Origin: CAYUCJ01 sp049282265
GTDB taxonomy: Bacteria; Desulfobacterota; DSM-4660; Desulfatiglandales; Desulfatiglandaceae
Assembly (NCBI GenBank): GCA_049282265.1
Contig: JBAPTR010000303.1
Location: forward strand, 1 to 26,683
Length of the DNA: 26,683 nt
Direction of reading: 5' to 3'
How positions within the stretch are numbered: position 1 is the stretch's first letter; every line of letters starts with the position of its first letter. This document shows positions 23,090 through 26,683 of the stretch, in pieces. The position numbers were made by a program, and so were the translations under genes. The notes beneath the pieces were generated by a model, which searched no databases, had not been told where the DNA came from, and saw nothing but the letters and a program-made list of their open reading frames with translations.

Positions 23090-24916
23090 CTATTTGCTGA
23101 CGGGTAGCTCAACAGTTGTGATTGTGCCCTTCCTCTTCCAACTTCGAATCCTTAGCACTCCCCCGTGGTTTTCCACTATTCTAAGGCTGATAGGAAGACC
23201 TAGGCCAGTGCCGTTTTCCTTGGTACTAAAAAATGGATCGAAAATGCTTTGAATGTCCTTTTCGGAAATTCCTACGCCATTATCTTTTATAGCAATTATT
23301 GCCCTTGACTGGGAATCTCTCTCAAAGGAATTCTCTATGAGTTCTGTGGTCACTTTTAGATGTCCCCCTTCAGGCATAGCATCTATGGCATTTATAAAAA
23401 GGTTAATAAATACCTGTTCCATTTGATTTGGGTCGATTGGAATTAGAGGCAGGGTCGTGCCAAAATCCTCCGTCAAAAAAATCCTTTTTCCGTTCAATTT
23501 CTCCACAAAGAGCTTTAGAATGTTTCGAAGTAAATCATTAACGTCAGTAAGGATAAGCCGGAGAGGAGATTGTCTGGTGAAATATAAGAAATCCGTTACA
23601 AATGAATTCAGCCTTTCAATCTCTTCGAGAGTCAATTGCGTATATTCTTGGATCAGTTCATCTCCTTTCCTGCTTCTCTGGATATATATAAGAGCCCCTT
23701 TCATGACATTCAATGGATTTCTGATCTCATGGGCTACACCGGCAGACAGCCTGCCAACGGCTCTTAGCTTTTCCGAACATATCAGCTCATTTTGGGTCTC
23801 TTTAAGCTTCTTGACCATGCGATTGAAGGATCGGGTCAAATCCCCAAGTTCATCATTAGAATTTACCGGAATTGCCCGTATAAAATCACCACTGGCGATC
23901 ATTTCAGTTGCAGTCGCCAATCTTCGTATAGGTCTAAGGAGGTTGAAAGAGAGGACAGCAACCCCAAACACTACAAAGGCTATGGTAGCTAATACGAGCT
24001 CAACGATTCTTTTGCTCAGGCTCTTTGTCTCCCTGCTAAACTCTTCGATAGGGACCGTGATGGCCAAAGACCAGTGCATCGCGGGAATAGGCGCGTAAGC
24101 TGCAGCTTTTTCACCCATGTGATAATAGGTTTTCCAGCCGGATTCTCCATCCAACATATCAACGACTAGTTCCCGAAGATGTGGATCATCATACTTTGTA
24201 AGATTATATTCGTATGGTTTGAAAAAAGGGTGGGCAACTGTCCTCCCATCCCGATCAACTAGAAACGCATATCCTCTCTCTCCTACCTTAATATTATCTA
24301 CAAAATCAATCACTTTGCTATAGTCCAAATCAATAACTGCGATACCGGCGACTTCCCCTTTTACATCCACAAAGGATTTCATGAAATGGATCAAAAAACG
24401 CTTGTGAGCCGTGGAGTATACTATGTCTGAAACCTTGATGGACTCTTGCTTTTTCCAATCGAGATGGGGAGAAAAGGCCCTGGTTCGGAAAGAGTGATAT
24501 AATTTTTCTTCGGGGCCCTGCCGGAGGCCTATGAATTCATGGCCATTCTGGCCCAGAAAACGTATCTGATAGTAGTAGGATGATCTTGACAAGAAATCTT
24601 TTAGCAGTCTTAATGCCTTCTTTTTGCTGTCGCTGGCTTCACTATCTGTTTTGGAATGGTTGAGAATGCCTGAAAAGTATTCTTCCAGAACAGAAAGTTG
24701 GCTAATGGTTTCGAGATCCATTTTACAAGATTCAAAAATGGTATTTATTTCGGCTGCGGCCACTTTTGCTCTGAGCATTTGTTCTTCTCGCAACAGCTGG
24801 GTGACCCGTTTCACTGAATCATTATAGGAAAGATAACCAACCGTGGCTATGGGTAGGCAGACCATGGGAAGAACAAAAGCCAAAAGTTTAAATGTGATAG
24901 GGACACCAATTTTCAA
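23090..24916 (-). CDS. Membrane sensor histidine kinase with dCache domain
   Basis: The 608-residue protein has membrane helices at about 10-30 and 303-328 enclosing a periplasmic double-Cache sensor (key block GERGYAFLVDRDGRTVAHP). A HAMP linker follows, then the dimerisation domain with phospho-acceptor H396 (AGVAHEIRNPLN) and an ATPase domain (N box INLFINAIDAMPEGG, DNGVGIS, FDPFFSTKENGTGLGL). The TTG start at 24916 is supported by GGAGG six bases upstream. It is the partner of the response regulator encoded next. dCache domains usually bind small organic ligands, so it may sense the alcohol, the acid or a related compound outside the cell. Confidence 0.95.
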   Translation of the reverse strand: MKIGVPITFKLLAFVLPMVCLPIATVGYLSYNDSVKRVTQLLREEQMLRAKVAAAEINTIFESCKMDLETISQLSVLEEYFSGILNHSKTDSEASDSKKKALRLLKDFLSRSSYYYQIRFLGQNGHEFIGLRQGPEEKLYHSFRTRAFSPHLDWKKQESIKVSDIVYSTAHKRFLIHFMKSFVDVKGEVAGIAVIDLDYSKVIDFVDNIKVGERGYAFLVDRDGRTVAHPFFKPYEYNLTKYDDPHLRELVVDMLDGESGWKTYYHMGEKAAAYAPIPAMHWSLAITVPIEEFSRETKSLSKRIVELVLATIAFVVFGVAVLSFNLLRPIRRLATATEMIASGDFIRAIPVNSNDELGDLTRSFNRMVKKLKETQNELICSEKLRAVGRLSAGVAHEIRNPLNVMKGALIYIQRSRKGDELIQEYTQLTLEEIERLNSFVTDFLYFTRQSPLRLILTDVNDLLRNILKLFVEKLNGKRIFLTEDFGTTLPLIPIDPNQMEQVFINLFINAIDAMPEGGHLKVTTELIENSFERDSQSRAIIAIKDNGVGISEKDIQSIFDPFFSTKENGTGLGLPISLRIVENHGGVLRIRSWKRKGTITTVELPVSK

Positions 24917-25018
24917 ATTTGGCCTCCAGCGCAGGCATTCTGTCCTAAATAAGGTTCATCCGGTTAATGAGTACGGCTAATTGATAAGAGGTGTGTAGTT
25001 TGCTGTCTTATATTGCTT

Positions 25019-25048
25019 TCTATATTTTGCCGTTTACAATTCTCGCAA
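25019..25048 (-). promoter_or_regulatory. Weak candidate sigma-70 promoter for the two-component genes
   Basis: On the minus strand TTGCGA (25048-25043) is followed after 18 bases by TATAGA (25024-25019), each matching four of six consensus bases. It lies about 100 bases upstream of the kinase start and 24 bases inside the IS630 boundary on the chromosome side. The remaining bases from 24917 to 25071 show nothing else clear. Confidence 0.25.
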
Positions 25049-25100
25049 GCGCTTTTTGAAGGTTATGACTATAGTTATTCGCAGATGACTTGATACCCTT

Positions 25101-26351
25101 TTAGCTAAACTCTTGCTCATCAAACTGTAAATCTTCTGTCCAGAACTCATCTTCGATTTTTCTTACCTTCTCAATAATTTTTGTGCACGTTTTACCTGTC
25201 ACCTTGTCAAAACCGAACTCGAGCTGTTCGATTAAGTTGTTCATTGTGAAATCAGAATTCCTCGCGATATGATTTTTTACTACTGCCCAGCAAGTTTCTA
25301 TTGGTTTTAACTCCGGATGGTACGGTGGGGTTCTGATAACTTCATGGCCGTGAGATCGAGCAATTTCATCAATTGCATACGACGGCTCAGGTGCCAATTT
25401 TTTCAAAATCTCAACCAGCTCGGGCTTTAGACAATCTTGACGACAATATATTTTGTTTTGTTCCAACCATTCCATAATCCTTTTTTTTGAACAAAGGGGG
25501 GTAGGCGGGGAGTGCTCTGAGAGCGTATTGTGGTAGGATGCATTGTCCATAATTATAAGAGAATTCGGGGGAATGTTCTCAAGAAGCATCTCTATAAACC
25601 ATTTCTTAAACAAATCCCAGTTCATTTGCCCATGATAATCTCCAGTCTTCCTTGTACTCTTGAATACAAGCTTCGCGCCTGGAACCCAACCAGATTTAGT
25701 GATTGCATTGATAATAATAAGCCGCTCACCTTTTCCTGTTGGCTTTTGAACCCAGGGACCATCTTCACCTGAATACCAAATAAAATCATTACTATGATTC
25801 TTATTGACATATGATTCATCTAAATAGACTTCGGGCCGAATTGCATCCCCACGAGATGCACGATTATCCAGCTTTTTCCGCAAGTAACGCTGTCTGGCGG
25901 CAATTACATGGTCCTTTTCTTTCAAATGCTGTGAACGTGTTCCTTTGCCGAATTCAAATCCCCATCGATTAAGCGTCCTTGCCAATGTCGCGATATGAAA
26001 TGGTTCATCTTTCGATTTCTCATTCAAGAAATCTCCAATATCGGAAAGTGTTATGTATTCTCCTTTCTTGTTTGCTGATCGAATATAAGCCCTAACGGCT
26101 TCCTGACGTGTAGCACTGACAGCATGAACCGGACGGCCGCGCATCTTTGCCGGTTCATCCAGCAATTCGGGATCACGATTGTAATCAGCCATAACTCTCT
26201 TCACGGTCGCCACACCAATGCCAAGTGCATCAGCAGTACGTTTTACACTTGGCTCCATCGGCTTGAACTTCTTTCCGTCAAAATATTGTTTGACCGAAAC
26301 AACAACCTTTTTCGTTTCTGGCGTTAACGGCCGGCCACGACTGGAAATCAT
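25101..26351 (-). CDS. IS630-family transposase
   Basis: The 416-residue protein has N-terminal helix-turn-helix regions (GVATVKRVMADY; then a second around FLNEKSKDEPFHIATLARTL). The DDE catalytic domain follows, with YLDESYVNK, LIIMDNASYHN and the last acid in HPELKPIETCWAVVK. The three acidic residues and the PELKPIE block are intact, so the enzyme should be active. The ATG at 26351 is preceded by AGGGTG. No programmed frameshift is needed, unlike in some IS630 members. Confidence 0.93.
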   Translation of the reverse strand: MISSRGRPLTPETKKVVVSVKQYFDGKKFKPMEPSVKRTADALGIGVATVKRVMADYNRDPELLDEPAKMRGRPVHAVSATRQEAVRAYIRSANKKGEYITLSDIGDFLNEKSKDEPFHIATLARTLNRWGFEFGKGTRSQHLKEKDHVIAARQRYLRKKLDNRASRGDAIRPEVYLDESYVNKNHSNDFIWYSGEDGPWVQKPTGKGERLIIINAITKSGWVPGAKLVFKSTRKTGDYHGQMNWDLFKKWFIEMLLENIPPNSLIIMDNASYHNTLSEHSPPTPLCSKKRIMEWLEQNKIYCRQDCLKPELVEILKKLAPEPSYAIDEIARSHGHEVIRTPPYHPELKPIETCWAVVKNHIARNSDFTMNNLIEQLEFGFDKVTGKTCTKIIEKVRKIEDEFWTEDLQFDEQEFS

Positions 26352-26406
26352 ATCACACCCTAAACTTCAATTTGATTTATATGAATTTCAGGGATAAAAT
26401 AACACG

Positions 26407-26428
26407 TACTTGACCCGCTTGTCAAGTA
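26407..26428. other. Hairpin inside the right end of the IS630 element
   Basis: TACTTGAC (26407-26414) pairs perfectly with GTCAAGTA (26421-26428) around CCGCTT. It touches the terminal repeat and may be a transposase binding site, or may block read-through into the transposase gene. Confidence 0.4.
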
Positions 26429-26489
26429 TCAATTCATCTGCGAAGAACTATAGTTTGCATAACTGAATACCACATGTGCTCAAAATCAA

Positions 26490-26518
26490 TTGAACAATTC
26501 GTCTGCCATGCATAACAT
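26490..26518 (+). promoter_or_regulatory. Candidate promoter for the recombinase
   Basis: TTGAAC at 26490-26495 and TAACAT at 26513-26518 are 17 bases apart, each matching four of six consensus positions. They sit about 60 bases upstream of the start at 26577. The -35 box overlaps a small palindrome (AATTG-AA-CAATT, 26488-26499). Confidence 0.3.
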
Positions 26519-26576
26519 TAACAAATCAAATTGGTTTGGGCAACGTTTTAGCAATCCATTCAAAAGGAGGTCTATC

Positions 26577-26683
26577 ATGAAGGTCTTGCAGGCAAAGGAT
26601 TATTTTGTTGATTACCAGAAAATGAACGCCAAAAAAAAATACCATGAGGAACTATGAGTTTTTGCTTTCAAGGTTCTGTGGCC
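26577..26683 (+). pseudogene. N-terminal part of a tyrosine recombinase, frame broken at an A9 run, cut by the window edge
   Basis: An ideal AAAAGGAGG lies six bases before ATG 26577. The first frame gives MKVLQAKDYFVDYQKMNAKK and then leaves the family pattern, stopping at 26657. If one A of the nine-A run (26631-26639) is skipped, the reading continues as NTMRNYEFLLSRFCG to the window edge, which fits the core-binding (SAM-like) N-terminus of phage/integron-type integrases. So the gene has a one-base frame break. The possible causes are a real mutation, a sequencing error in the homopolymer, or RNA polymerase slippage on the A run. Its family call rests on about 35 residues. Confidence 0.55.

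Larger units (their letters stand above)
25072..26450. mobile_element. IS630-family insertion sequence, complete
   Basis: The ends are 25-bp inverted repeats (25072-25096 and 26426-26450) with only two mismatches, each beginning TAGTT and containing TTCGCAGATGA. The flanking TA at 25070-25071 and 26451-26452 is the target duplication. Rejoining the flanks gives ACTAGT, and CTAG is the preferred IS630 target. The single transposase gene fills the element. At 1379 bp it is somewhat longer than many IS630 members. The intact ends and gene suggest a recent or still active insertion. Confidence 0.9.

Noticed and set aside
23457..24098. Plus-strand 213-codon frame opposite the histidine kinase
   Set aside because: It is the mirror of conserved kinase and HAMP coding sequence, with no family resemblance.

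Overview
The window looks like part of an anaerobic, respiring or syntrophic bacterium, most likely a member of Desulfobacterota (old Deltaproteobacteria). The reasons are an ETF plus membrane Fe-S oxidoreductase (EMO type), a heptaheme c-type cytochrome, a tungsten-type aldehyde oxidoreductase, sigma-54 control, and a REP/MITE-like palindromic repeat of a kind I associate with such genomes. The taxonomic call is an inference from gene content; there is no rRNA here.

Almost everything from 24916 down to 255 is on the minus strand and reads right to left as one long array: a sensor histidine kinase and a sigma-54-dependent response regulator (24916-21688); a clear -24/-12 promoter (21406-21422); a branched-chain-amino-acid-type ABC importer livG-F-H-M-K (21368-16710); a nicotinoprotein-type Zn alcohol dehydrogenase (16596-15487); a tungsten-type aldehyde oxidoreductase and a MoaD-like protein (15161-13195); the mycofactocin genes mftA-B-C (13120-11683); two FadH/OYE-type flavoproteins (11690-7747); etfA, the heptaheme cytochrome, the EMO and etfB (7678-3021); the mycofactocin glycosyltransferase mftF (3015-1498); and a second radical SAM protein (1400-255). 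The 42-residue precursor gene mftA is so short that it is easy to miss.

The most exciting reading is a complete alcohol-oxidation module built on the peptide-derived redox cofactor mycofactocin and adapted to anaerobic respiration. The ABC importer would bring in a substrate. The alcohol dehydrogenase, with tightly held NAD, would make an aldehyde, and the AOR would oxidise it to an acid. Mycofactocin would take electrons from the dehydrogenase and pass them through the OYE/FadH proteins and ETF to the membrane EMO and the cytochrome, in place of the MftG route known from mycobacteria. The two-component system with the sigma-54 promoter would switch the operon on. No mftD, mftE, mftG or mftR is visible; some may lie beyond the left edge.

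The right end is mobile DNA. An intact IS630-type element (25072-26450) sits in a CTAG target with a TA duplication, followed on the plus strand by the start of a tyrosine recombinase whose frame is broken at a run of nine A. A 119-bp palindromic MITE-like repeat with 12-bp perfect ends lies between the AOR and alcohol dehydrogenase genes. I see no tRNA, rRNA or CRISPR array.
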